DNA from: Corylus avellana
Lineage: Eukaryota > Streptophyta > Magnoliopsida > Fagales > Betulaceae
DNA length: 64,000 bases
Direction of reading: 5' to 3'
NCBI RefSeq assembly: GCF_901000735.1
Contig: NC_081547.1
Coordinates: forward strand, 28,755,382-28,819,381
The notes beneath the pieces are model-generated. The model ran no database searches. It saw nothing but the letters and a program-made list of their open reading frames with translations, and had not been told where the DNA came from. Made by a program: the position numbers and the translations under genes. Position 1 is the stretch's first letter. Every line of letters starts with the position of its first letter. This document shows, in pieces, positions 10,901 through 20,901 of this stretch.

Positions 10901-11801
10901 TGAGGCTTTGGACTCTATGTCACAGACTAGTGAAGTTCTGGACACTCTATCACTGACCAATGATCTTGGTAATCAACTTCCAAACTATTCTCAGTTAAAT
11001 CTGTTAACAACTTAGTGTGACTTTCCTTCCATTCAACCAAGCAATATATAAATTAAATGATTAAATTCACTTATTCTTACCAGCTTAAATTTTTAAGATA
11101 AGTAGTAATTTAACATGATAGCAGAGCAAAAGTTCTGAGTTCGAACCTTGTTTCCATCATTCATCTCCATTTCAGATAAAATTTCACTTGTTGGACCTTA
11201 CTTGGTGAAGGAAAGTTTAAACCTACACGTAAAAAGAAGTGTTAGAATTATAAATGATTAAATTCATGACTTTTATCAACTTAATCTTTTGGGATAAGTT
11301 GTGATTTAACATATAAAGTATTTTAAATTCAACACCCTTTTGGGCAATAGAATGACAAAAGATTTGCATTCAAACATCCCAATAATTTCCATTTTCATTG
11401 CCATTGTATATATTGTATGCTCTTGTTATGCAGATGGTAGGGAACGACCCCCACTAGCTGAAATAGAAGAAAGGGGCCGGAAAGACAGTAACTTGGAGCA
11501 GAATTCTGGAGAAGAGCATGTGGCTAATGTAAATAGAAACAATGACAAAGATTCTGGCGGTAGTGAACTTCTTGGGAACACTCTTATCTGGCCTCTTCCT
11601 GATATTCACTCCCCACAGCCGGCAGATAGTCTCCCAACCCAAAGGCGTAGACCTTGCTATGGATGGATCAGCAGCGACAATGAGCAAGATCTTGTGCGCC
11701 TAACACCAGCGCCGTTCCAGGAAATAGCCAAGTTTTTCATTCGGGTGAACGTGCAAAGAAAGCGCAAGATAAGGTGGGATGTTAGGCCTGAAGATAGCTG
11801 A
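7909..11801 (+). CDS. Small WIYLD-domain protein (256 residues, 5 exons)
   Basis: Exons 7909-7935, 8268-8363, 8455-8535, 10770-10968 and 11434-11801 join in frame with GT-AG borders, giving 257 codons including the stop. Residues 10-68 form a WIYLD domain (MRPLGYSDKFVREMVKELLK, then YGKDGWFFIENDSYKVLLDH), the putative ubiquitin-binding module found at the N-terminus of plant SUVR histone methyltransferases. There is no SET domain here. The middle is Ser/Thr-rich, and the C-terminus has a basic PTQRRRPCYGWIS block and ends in RKRKIRWDVRPEDS. The protein is probably nuclear. Exon 4 begins in phase 0 and splices G|AT into exon 5. The third intron (2.2 kb) holds a hAT-like element. A GA-rich 5' UTR precedes the ATG. 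Molecular function beyond the domain is unknown. Confidence 0.85.
9378..10334. mobile_element. hAT-like non-autonomous element in intron 3 of the WIYLD gene
   Basis: Terminal inverted repeats tagggctataatcgag (left) and tatggttgtaattgaac (right, reverse-complemented) enclose 957 bases. Sub-terminal cgagccgag/ctcggctcg motifs are typical of plant hAT ends. The flanks carry an 8-base duplication with one mismatch: agtatatg (9370-9377) and agtgtatg (10335-10342), the hAT length. No transposase is encoded. A degraded SINE appears to be nested inside. Confidence 0.75.
9840..10033 (-). mobile_element. Degenerate Au-like SINE nested in the hAT element
   Basis: Read on the minus strand from about 10033, a box A-like stretch (10018-10002) is followed by cattggtcttggtggcattc, a decayed box B (9975-9958) and a tgcaaacaattccttgg block. 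This order is seen in plant tRNA-derived Au-type SINEs, as I recall them. It is eroded, so the ends are approximate. Confidence 0.5.
11042..11311 (+). mobile_element. TRIM (terminal-repeat retrotransposon in miniature)
   Basis: Two related ~72-base repeats lie at 11042-11115 and 11240-11311 (aaatgattaaattca ... gataagt ... atttaaca). The second starts with TGTTAGAATT and ends ...AACA. Directly after the first is tgatagcagagc (11116-11127), close to the initiator-Met tRNA primer-binding site TGGTATCAGAGC. A purine run (aaaaagaag, 11231-11239) directly precedes the second repeat as a polypurine tract. The ~124-base interior encodes nothing. It lies in the last intron of the WIYLD gene. Confidence 0.75.
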
Positions 11802-12830
11802 GTCTCTGTTGTTTTCTCTTTAAATTGTGTTTATGTATGACCACAAAACTAGGAGATACTTGTGGATCATGACTAACAATTTATGCTTGATGCATTATGA
11901 GTATATTCTGTACCACGTACATATAAATTCAATTCTTGATGCTTCCTCTAGTAGCTCTCCAAGGTGAAGAAAAATGTATGCTTTGCTACTCAGTTTGATC
12001 CAAATTGGATCTATGAAGTAGATGTTTTAATCCCCGATATCAGCACCAAGGGGATAAAGTAAGACTAACAACAGTCCTGCAGCCCACAAGACCAGCAGAA
12101 TTATTCTAGAATCACTCTCAGAATACTCTCCTCTTGCAAAGAAAATGATACCTCCATTAGGCCGACAATTCGTATTTGCGTGTTGAGTTTGGGTCGTGTT
12201 AAGATATAGGTATAAGACTTATATAGGTCAATTTAAACCCAACCGATATAATTAAGTGGGTTAAACTTCACAATAACAATTCTTTAATTTCGTGTTGAGT
12301 TTGTGCATTGTCTCAAAAATTATTCATGCCGATAAGTACGTAATTTAAATTGGAATGTGGAACATTCATAAGAAGTGTAACTACCATGGCCACTTTTTTT
12401 TTTTTTTTTTTTTTTTTAACATTGTAGATTGAGCTTTTTTTAATGATTATGATGTGGCATTTTTAATAAGCGGTGATCTCCCATAACATGCCACTAACGT
12501 GGCGAAGTTGATTGCACAATTCATATAATGTAGTAATACTATATTTGAGTATGATGTGATATTTTGTTAAAATTTATAAATGACATAATAAAATTTAATG
12601 ATCGATTTCATTACATTTGAACCTTAAAAGTTTAAACCCTTGAACTTATTTTTCCCCTTTAATAAAGTAAATAGGACACAAAACTTCAAGAGCTCTCACA
12701 TTTTTCTCTCTTTAGTGACTTTCCTAAGTGAGTGCATGACATCTCCTAGTGTCCTAGTGAGTGTCAACCGGAGAGGAGGAAAGAGCTCAGTCCCTTTTCT
12801 CCTCCTTCCTCCTTTCTTTTTTCCTTTCCT

Positions 12831-12867
<37 letters not shown>

Positions 12868-13540
12868 ATGCAACTTGGAAGCCAAATCTATTGTGCATAC
12901 TCTCCCTTTACCTCGAACGTATCTTCTCCTTACTTTCATCGACCCTAAATTCACTTATTGCCCTACTCCCTCTGTTGCATGTGCACCTCATGCGGCACCC
13001 CTCTATTTTGGCTCCCATGGTAAATATCTAGCTTCCTTGCTCCCCCTTGCTTGATCTCCATAATTTGTATCTTTCTTTTGTTTGTAGAGACTTCAAGATC
13101 TTATTGGAAATTCTTTTGTTTGTAAATACTTTTTATCGCCGGATACCTCCCTTGCTAAACACTATGGTGGTGCTCTGCTTCAGTAGTTCTGGTCCAACCA
13201 CTACTAATGCTCTCTTCCGTGTTGTGATTTTCAAGTTGGTTTATTATTGGTATTATAAGTAGATTCGCCTCTAAACTATCCTTACAAATTGTTGTTTAAG
13301 GTAGCCCCTTTTTAGTCGGTGAGCCAATAATTTGACGAGTCAGGCAATTCATTTGGTCCATCTCCAATAAATCTTACTGTGTATTTAGATTATTGTTTAG
13401 CTGCCCAACTCATATTTATTGTCCTTATTTTGATGCATTTCTCCCTCCCTGTTTTCCTTGTATTTGCTTGAAAAAAAAAAAAAAAAAAGGTTCAAAAGAG
13501 ACGGCCGTTGTTTCTGAATTATACTGTACCTATCAAACAG
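11802..13540. other. Spacer between the WIYLD gene and EGY2
   Basis: No supported gene. It holds a poly-T run (12397-12417), a (TC)n(TA)n microsatellite near 12833-12864 and a region (12160-12370) of cgtgttgagtttg-type motifs that occurs twice, probably an eroded repeat. Frames at 12640-13054 are pyrimidine-tract artefacts. Confidence 0.5.
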
Positions 13541-13541
13541 C

Positions 13542-13602
13542 CACGTGGACTAAAAAAAATTTCTCACCGAGCCCCGCTCATATCCACGCAGGGTACACGT
13601 GT
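13542..13602. promoter_or_regulatory. Paired G-box-type elements upstream of EGY2
   Basis: A perfect CACGTG core occurs in gccacgtgga (13542-13547), and a second ACACGTGT (13595-13602) lies 50 bases downstream, about 250-300 bases before the EGY2 start. CACGTG is bound by bZIP and bHLH (PIF, HY5, ABF) factors. That would fit light or ABA control of a chloroplast protease, but this is inference from motifs only. Confidence 0.4.
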
Positions 13603-13848
13603 TCGTTTCCAATTCGTCATTGAAGTTTCTCTTTCCGATTTGCGAAAAAATGAAATATCTTTTCGCGGGTATTTAACCAACGAACAAAAATTGCAGATAA
13701 TTCATTTGCCTCTCTCGCTCTCTCACTTTCACAAGATAAGCCTCAGAGACTCTGAATCTTCTTCAATTTTGCGAAAAACCCTAATAATTTATAGCTCTCT
13801 ATGGCGTTAGGGTTTCGATTGGACTAAAGCCTTTCTTGCACTCCGAAA

Positions 13849-14174
13849 ATGAATGTTTCGGTAACTTTTCGCGGGAATTTTGTCCCCATATCGCAGTGCA
13901 GCTCTTGTTGCGATCTTCGTTTTCAGCCGTACTTTGCTTCCTCGACAGGGTCTCGGAGAAAGCGGTGTCGTTGGAGCTCCTTGAAGTTGGACCAGGTTTC
14001 AAGGTAACTATTTTGTATCATATACTTGTCAGAAAGGCTATCAAATTCACATTTTGTTGTTTTTTTGAATTTGGTTGTATATTGTTAAATTAAGACTTTG
14101 TGGGAAGCGAGAGATTGCTTGTAGAGCGACTGAGACACCGACTGAACCAGATAGCAATGACGATAAGGTACCTC

Positions 14175-14222
<48 letters not shown>

Positions 14223-17200
14223 TTATTGTTCTTATTTTTGGTTGTGGCTGGTTTATATAATCTTCTAAATTGAGAAATTTGATGCATTATATAAGGATTT
14301 GATTATGGGTTTGTCTAAAAAAAATGGACATGGTAATTTACGTATTTTTCTGTTCTTGGTTCAGTAAAACAAAAGTGTTGTTTCTGTTAAATATTGCCTT
14401 GTATTTCACAAATCAAATATGGCCCCAAATCATGTTGATTATGTGTTTTGTTCTCTCTCAATTTGTACGCTTTGTTTTGTTCAAATCATCCGGTTAGGTG
14501 GAGCATTTTGCAAGTGGGATGATTTGGTGAGAAAAGAAGACAAGCAAAGTCACAAGCCATAAAAATATCTCGTTCATTTTGTTTATTTGCCTTTAAACAC
14601 TATATCTCGTTTGTTCCGCTTGAATTGTTTGTATGTGTGAGATTTGGACGCTTCTGCACAACAGTTTCAACAGTGGTAATTGATTTTGGGCTTTATCTGA
14701 TTTAGGAAAAAGAAGTGGATAATGATGGGGAAATGCCACATTCCACTTCTTCCTCTGTGCAAAATGACCCCCAGCCTGATTCTCGGCCTTTTGTTCCCGA
14801 ACAAGTAAACAACAGTGATGAGGAAACTCAGGCTCAAGGTGGAGTCCAGGTACGTTTCTCTAATATATAGTATAATTACTTCACTCACGGAATAGTCAAA
14901 TTGCTATGTTTGCTTCCTGATTGGTATATGTTGCATCCTACAAGCAGTTAGATGTCACATTCATGACCTTTCCCATTGACCGGTGTGGAAAAAAAAAAGC
15001 TTATTTTCTGTTTCGAATAATGCTTCTTTGAAGGGGAAAGGGCAGAGAGGTTTTTAGCAAGAATGGCACCTGTTCACTGTGTATACATCGAAAAGTTGAC
15101 TCCTATATGCAAATTTGTACTTAGCCTGCGTTGATGACTTATGTACTCTGGCATAAAAGTAACTCTTTAAGCAAACACTGTAATCTTCCCATTAATTTCC
15201 AAAGAGAAATGCTACACTAACTCTCAAGTTTACACTCAAATGCTTATTCCCTAACATGGTAGTGAAATTTCATTGCCACGTTAGGTAGTAAGTATTTAGG
15301 AGTATAAACTTGGGAGTTTGTGTAGCATTTCTCATTTCCAAATAGAAAAGCTTGTGCATTCAGGATTTGCTCTCATTGTTGTAAGTTTTCCTTTACTTTT
15401 AGAGAGTTGTTTAGGCGAGCGTGGCACTCTGAGCCTAATTGTATTAAGATTTTGTATGAAGCAGGATGTTGATAGTGTAGAAGTTGCAAGTGGATCACCT
15501 CTGCCAGGTGTGAAGGTGATTATGATTAAGTGCTGTAACATTTCCTGCATTAGAAAAGGCTTTTGTTATTTGTCTCTCCCTTTTGACATTTTTTTGGTAA
15601 AAAATTTATGAACAGCCGCAGCAACTGGATGAATTGATCAGGATTCCAAAGGAAACAATTGAAATTTTTAGGAATCAAGTGTTTGGCTTTGATACTTTTT
15701 TCGTGACAAGCCAGGATCCGTATGAGGTGAGTTAATTACATAGCTTTGAATTCCACCCCCCTTCCTTCCCGTAATGGCAAGTTGGCAAGTTCTGCCTAAA
15801 AAAAAAAACCAAAAAGAAAGAATGGAAGGGAGTTGCAGTACAGATTAGGAACTTCGCTCATTGAAGTTCATATCAATGTTTTGTTTGAGGTTAGGAATTA
15901 TTTTTTGGAGTTATTTTCCTATTTAAAATACATTGGGGAGGAACCAAAGGTTGATATTGATTGTAACAAAATAGATGATAACGATAAGCAGTCATGTTAT
16001 GCTCTTTCTATTCCCTGTAATTCTACATATCTTTTTCTTATTATCCCTAGCTTAACCCATTACCTTGAAATAAGTCTCCCCATCATACTGTGTTACTTTT
16101 GATAGGGTGGAGTGTTGTTCAAAGGGAACCTGCGAGGGCAGGCTGCTAAAAGTTATGAAAAGATAGCAAAGAGATTGCAGGTATGTCTACCTGTTCTTGT
16201 GTCATTTTACATTTATGAAGGTTCTGATTGATTCTCTGTTCAACTCAATTTCCGCACCATCTATATTTAGGATAATTTTGGGGATCTATATAAGCTTTTT
16301 CTTCTGGTCAATCCTGAGGATGATAAACCAGTGGCAGTTGTAGTTCCACGAAAGACCTTGCAACCAGAGACAACTGGTAGTTATTCAGATCATCCGCTTA
16401 AACTGCTTGTTCTATTTTGTCATAAGATTTTCCATTAGACACTATGGAACTGAACCAGTAACAATCAAGCTTAAGATATATGTACTAAAATTGCTTTGAT
16501 ATTATGTTTTACAGCTGTCCCAGAGTGGTTTGCTGCTGGGGCCTTTGGATTGGTCACAGTGTTTACCTTACTACTTCGGAATGTGCCTGCTTTGCAGTCC
16601 AACTTACTGTATGCAGTCCATATTTCTATGTTTTATATCGTATTTTAAGTAAATATAAAGTATGGTTTGTTTTTAACCCTCAAATCAATGTCTCATTCTT
16701 GTTCCTTTTTCCATTTTAGGTAGTTTTTTTATTTTATTTTATTTTTTATTGCACACACACCCATCATAATTTAGAGTATTAGTTTTTTTTTTTTTTGAAG
16801 TAAATTAATTTATTCAGGAATGGTGTTTCCGATATGACTGCTATGCGATTAGGCTGAGCATAGTTTTCATGTGAGAGGACAATGACTTCGATACTTCTTT
16901 GCTTATATTTTATCATTTTTTGCAAGGACATTTCCTCCTCTTTGCCATTATTGTTCTTGTTGATAAGCATTTTTTTTTCTTTGTTTTAATTGGAGAAGTT
17001 TCATTTGATTATCTACTTTTGAAAATTTTAATGGTGGATTCGGATCTGTTGTTGTGTATACTTGAACTTATGTCAACAATAATTGTAAATTAATTTTTTG
17101 ACAACAAAGGTTATAATATTAATGTCTCAGATCAACTTTTGACAATCTCGACTTGTTAAAAGATGGCCTACCTGGAGCATTAGTAACTGCACTTATCCTG

Positions 17201-18956
17201 GGGGTACATGAACTCAGCCACATTTTCGTTGCAAATAGCATTGGAATTAAGCTTGGTGTCCCATACTTCGTTCCTAGTTGGCAGGTGATACATGTGCTTA
17301 TCCTGTACTAATTCTTTTTCTGAAGATGAATCTTTTGTTTTTTGGCCCTCCATTTAAGTTGGTGGATCTTTGTTTCCATCTCTTAAGTGAAGTCTTCCAA
17401 GTCTGTACGATGCAGTGCCTTTATCCTATTTCTTGTGACATGCATATTACTAGAAGCCAGTCCTTCCAAGCTGCATCCAGAAGCTACTTTATTGGACAAT
17501 GACTTCTAGCTGCTGCTAGATTGACTTTAAATGAACTAATTAGATTTTCTGGAACTGCTATTTGTCTATTCCTAGCAAAATTTGACTGCAGCATCCGATG
17601 TTTACTTCTGATGATTAAATCTTGTCACAAGTTGCAAGAAATGCGAAAGTTTAGACAATAGATAAATGATGTGATTTAACTTAAGGTGTATGCAGAGTGA
17701 ATGTATTGGTTATTTTAAATTTTTCTGCTACCTGCTTTGATTATTATTAGTTATTTTATACAGAAAATTGGTCTCATTAGCACCAGGTACATTGGCTGTT
17801 AGGTCGCGCTTTCTCCAAAATACATGTATAGTGTGCACTATATTGATTTCTGCTTTTGTAAAATGCATATTGAAAATCTAATGAGTTGTTTTGGTGGCAG
17901 ATAGGCTCTTTTGGTGCTATTACAAGGATTATAAATATCGTACCTAAACGTGAAGATCTTCTGAAGGTTGCAACAGCAGGACCTTTAGCCGGGTTTTCAT
18001 TTGGTCTTGTTCTTTTGCTTTTAGGGTTCCTCCTACCACCTACAGATGGTATTGGTGTTGTTGTCGATGCTTCTGTATTTCATGAGTCATTTCTTGCCGG
18101 GGGTATTGGTAAGCACTTCATTCTGTACATATGCTGCATGCAGAGACTTTGTATGTGAATGTATGCACATGTTAATTGTGGGTTATAGACTATAGTATCT
18201 CAATTTTTGTTTGTTTATTCGTGAATATGCCAGCAATCACATTCATTTTTCAAGACTTCCATGTGCAATCTATCTTTCAGTGATCATGTTATTCTTGGCT
18301 TTTGTTGCATTAATTTAGAGATTCAATGCTTAGTGACTCCTGGTTCTGTTATAGCAAAGCTACTTCTCGGCAACGTGCTCAAGGAAGGCACTTCCATATC
18401 TCTTAATCCTCTTGTACTATGGGCATGGGCCGGACTCCTTATTAATGCCATCAACAGCATCCCTGCTGGAGAGCTTGATGGAGGGAGAATCTGTTTTTCC
18501 ATATGGGGAAGAAAGGTATGCCATCTGAAGTTAAATATAATTTTATAGCGGAACCTCGAACGTTGAGCCTGGTTGTGCTACTGCCGCAAGTCAACTTACA
18601 GATGGCTGATAAGCCCGTCAAAAACCCTTGAAACATCTAATCTGCTATGGAAATTCAGGTATAGAGGTAAATAATTGCCATACTGATTAAATGTTTTCAT
18701 GCGACAGGCTTCAGCTCGCGTCACAGGTGCCTCTATCGTGCTGCTTGGATTATCATCACTATTTAGTGATGTGGCATTTTATTGGGTAGTTCTGATATTC
18801 TTCTTACAAAGGGGGCCAATTGCTCCACTTTCTGAGGAAATAACTGATCCTGATGAAAAGTACGTTGCCCTTGGAGTACTAGTTTTGGCTTTAGGTTTGC
18901 TAGTATGCTTACCATACCCATTCCCCTTTACAGATGAAGCAATTACAAGTTTCTAG
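13849..18956 (+). CDS. EGY2: Chloroplast membrane zinc metalloprotease EGY2 (526 residues, 12 exons)
   Basis: Exons 13849-14003, 14095-14167, 14706-14849, 15465-15515, 15616-15726, 16106-16180, 16271-16376, 16515-16608, 17131-17284, 17901-18108, 18355-18515 and 18708-18956 join in phase. The protein starts MNVSVTFRGNFVPISQCSSC, a plastid transit peptide like Arabidopsis EGY2. It is a site-2-type intramembrane protease of the thylakoid or envelope. The zinc site HExxH is H296-E-L-S-H300, and the second motif N424-SIP-AGE-L-D432-GG supplies the aspartate, so the active site is complete. Several hydrophobic segments surround these motifs, and the C-terminus is membrane-spanning (VAFYWVVLIFFLQRGPIAPL). 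Length is close to the Arabidopsis protein. Known family roles are plastid protein turnover, photosystem II assembly and stress responses; substrates are not readable here. I chose ATG 13849 because the upstream ATG at 13801 stops after eight codons. Confidence 0.95.
14180..14222. repeat. (TTA)n microsatellite in EGY2 intron 2
   Basis: About 14 uninterrupted TTA units lie just after the donor of exon 2. Poly-Tyr and poly-Ile frames here are artefacts. Confidence 0.9.
15204..15333. mobile_element. 130-bp MITE with 9-bp target duplication (Mutator-type), EGY2 intron 3
   Basis: The sequence folds back almost end to end: gagaaatgctac at the left and gtagcatttctc at the right are perfect inverted repeats, and the imperfect arms extend about 55 bases (ctctcaagtttacactc / gagtataaacttgggag). 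The flanks carry an identical 9-base direct repeat, atttccaaa, at 15195-15203 and 15334-15342. Nine-base duplications are characteristic of Mutator-like transposition. No coding capacity. Confidence 0.85.
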
Positions 18957-19218
18957 AAACACTTTCCGCATACGCTCTAAACCATCTGATAGAATTGAAA
19001 AGCCATTTTGGTAGGATCTGTCTTAGAAAATTACTCAAATGTATTGTTTCACACGAATAATATTTCGGAAAAGTATCCGTTTTTCTTAATGCTTTTTAGA
19101 GGGTGTTTTTTTTTTTTTTTTTTTTTTTTTTCAAAAAGTGTTTTGATGTAACAAAAAGGTAAAAATAGTTTTAAGTATCTTGTGTTTTATTATGTATTAG
19201 GTTGTTTGTTAATGTTTG

Positions 19219-19221
<3 letters not shown>

Positions 19222-19299
<78 letters not shown>
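19222..19299. repeat. (TA)n(GA)n compound microsatellite
   Basis: A TA run (19222-19270) passes directly into a GA run (19271-19299), 270 bases past the EGY2 stop codon. Confidence 0.9.
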
Positions 19300-19302
<3 letters not shown>

Positions 19303-19715
19303 ATGTTAAGATTTCATTCTTGAACAAAAATTCATTACCAAAGGTAGGATAAAAGTGTGGTGTATAACATACATTACTTTGGATTATTGTATACATTTTT
19401 TCGACCGAACACGGGCGATAAGATGGACTGTGAAGTGATTATTTCACTATAAATGCTATATACAACACATTTATCTTACTTTTATCCTATTATTCTAATG
19501 TGACAAGTTCTAATAGCCATTGGATTAACCATCGTTAAGAGAGAGATGCAATATTCCACATTTTTATTACACTTGGCTGATGTGATGTTGCCCATCCGTC
19601 CTTAGATCAATTATTATTATTATTATTATTATTATATCAAAGGGTTAAATGCTTATGCTACATCAACAAAGTGAGATAAAAATGTGGTGTAAAAAAAAGA
19701 AGTGGAAACTCCACT

Positions 19716-20082
19716 TTAGATCCCTGAAATATCACGCTCTTTGAGAAAACCTTTCAAATTTTAAAAACTCTCAATTTAACTTTTTGAACTTTCAATTTGA
19801 TTCAATTGACCCCCCCTCCTCCCCTGTCAAATTCAAATGTTAACCCCTAACGAAAATTATTTAAAAGACCAAATTATCCTTCAATTTTTTTATTTTTAAT
19901 TTGAAATTTGGAATTTTATAAAAAAAGTTTGGGGTATAAAATGTTATTTTATCACATTTAATATTTAAAATTTGACGAATGGGGAAATTGTATCAAATTG
20001 AAAGTTCAATTGGTGAAATTGAGAGTTTTTGAAATTTGGAGGGGTCTTTTCAAAATGCGTGGTAATTCAAGGGTTTTAAGAT
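19716..20082. mobile_element. Long-TIR MITE-like element
   Basis: The first ~110 bases and the reverse complement of the last ~110 match imperfectly, sharing blocks such as aaaactctcaattt, gaactttcaatttgat and atcacgc/accacgc. The 370-base unit encodes nothing. It appears inserted in, or flanked by, another eroded repeat with gataaa-atgtg-tagt motifs. Confidence 0.6.
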
Positions 20083-20869
20083 AAGTTTTCTTTTTTTAAA
20101 AAAAAAACAATGTCTACTAGAATTTGCCAAGTTTGCATTGTGAAATAAAAGTGGGATAAATGTGTAGTATAGATAGCATTACTATTATTTCACTTGTTAA
20201 TGGACTAATGTTATAAACTATATTCATAATATTGATGTGATAGTTCTAACTCTTGAATCGGTCATTGTTTAAAAAACTAAAGTCTAAAAATTGTTTGAGA
20301 TTACCACGCGAGTGGAAATGGTAGTGTTTGGGGGACCATCTCGATCGAAACAGGTTATCTATGCTTGGAGGACAATCAATTGCTCAAGCTTTTATAACGA
20401 GAATTATATAATAATTACGAAATAAAAATTTATAACATTACACTTAAAGAAACGTAGAGGCTTTGATGAGGTTTTCTAACATCAATTTGATGTAATGGCT
20501 TTCATTCCTTTCCCTTCACGGCTTCACCACCCATTTCGACCATGAGTATAATATTAAAAAACATGTTTTTTTAATAAATTTCGTGTAATAATGCACATGT
20601 TTTTTTTATTAATAATATTAAAAAACATGTAAAAAGTACATGCGGCATTGCGGCGATTTGATTTGTATGTATCCCTCCATTTTGGTCCTTGATGTTTTTT
20701 TTTTTTTTTTTTTGGTAACATTTGGTCCTTGATGCTGAGAAACCTAAAAACGGATACAAGGTAAAAGTCCACTAATCTATCTTATTCAGGCCTATCCTTG
20801 TTAGGGTGGACCCAAGCCGAAATAGGAATGCAACATAAATGCCGTCTTCTCTTTCTCTTTCTCTTTCTC

Positions 20870-20901
<32 letters not shown>

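Noticed and set aside
12640..13054. Two overlapping frames of about 100 residues
   Set aside because: Pyrimidine-rich and TA-repeat translation with no domain and no splice context.
14075..14287. Poly-Tyr and poly-Ile frames
   Set aside because: They are produced by a (TTA)n microsatellite within an EGY2 intron.
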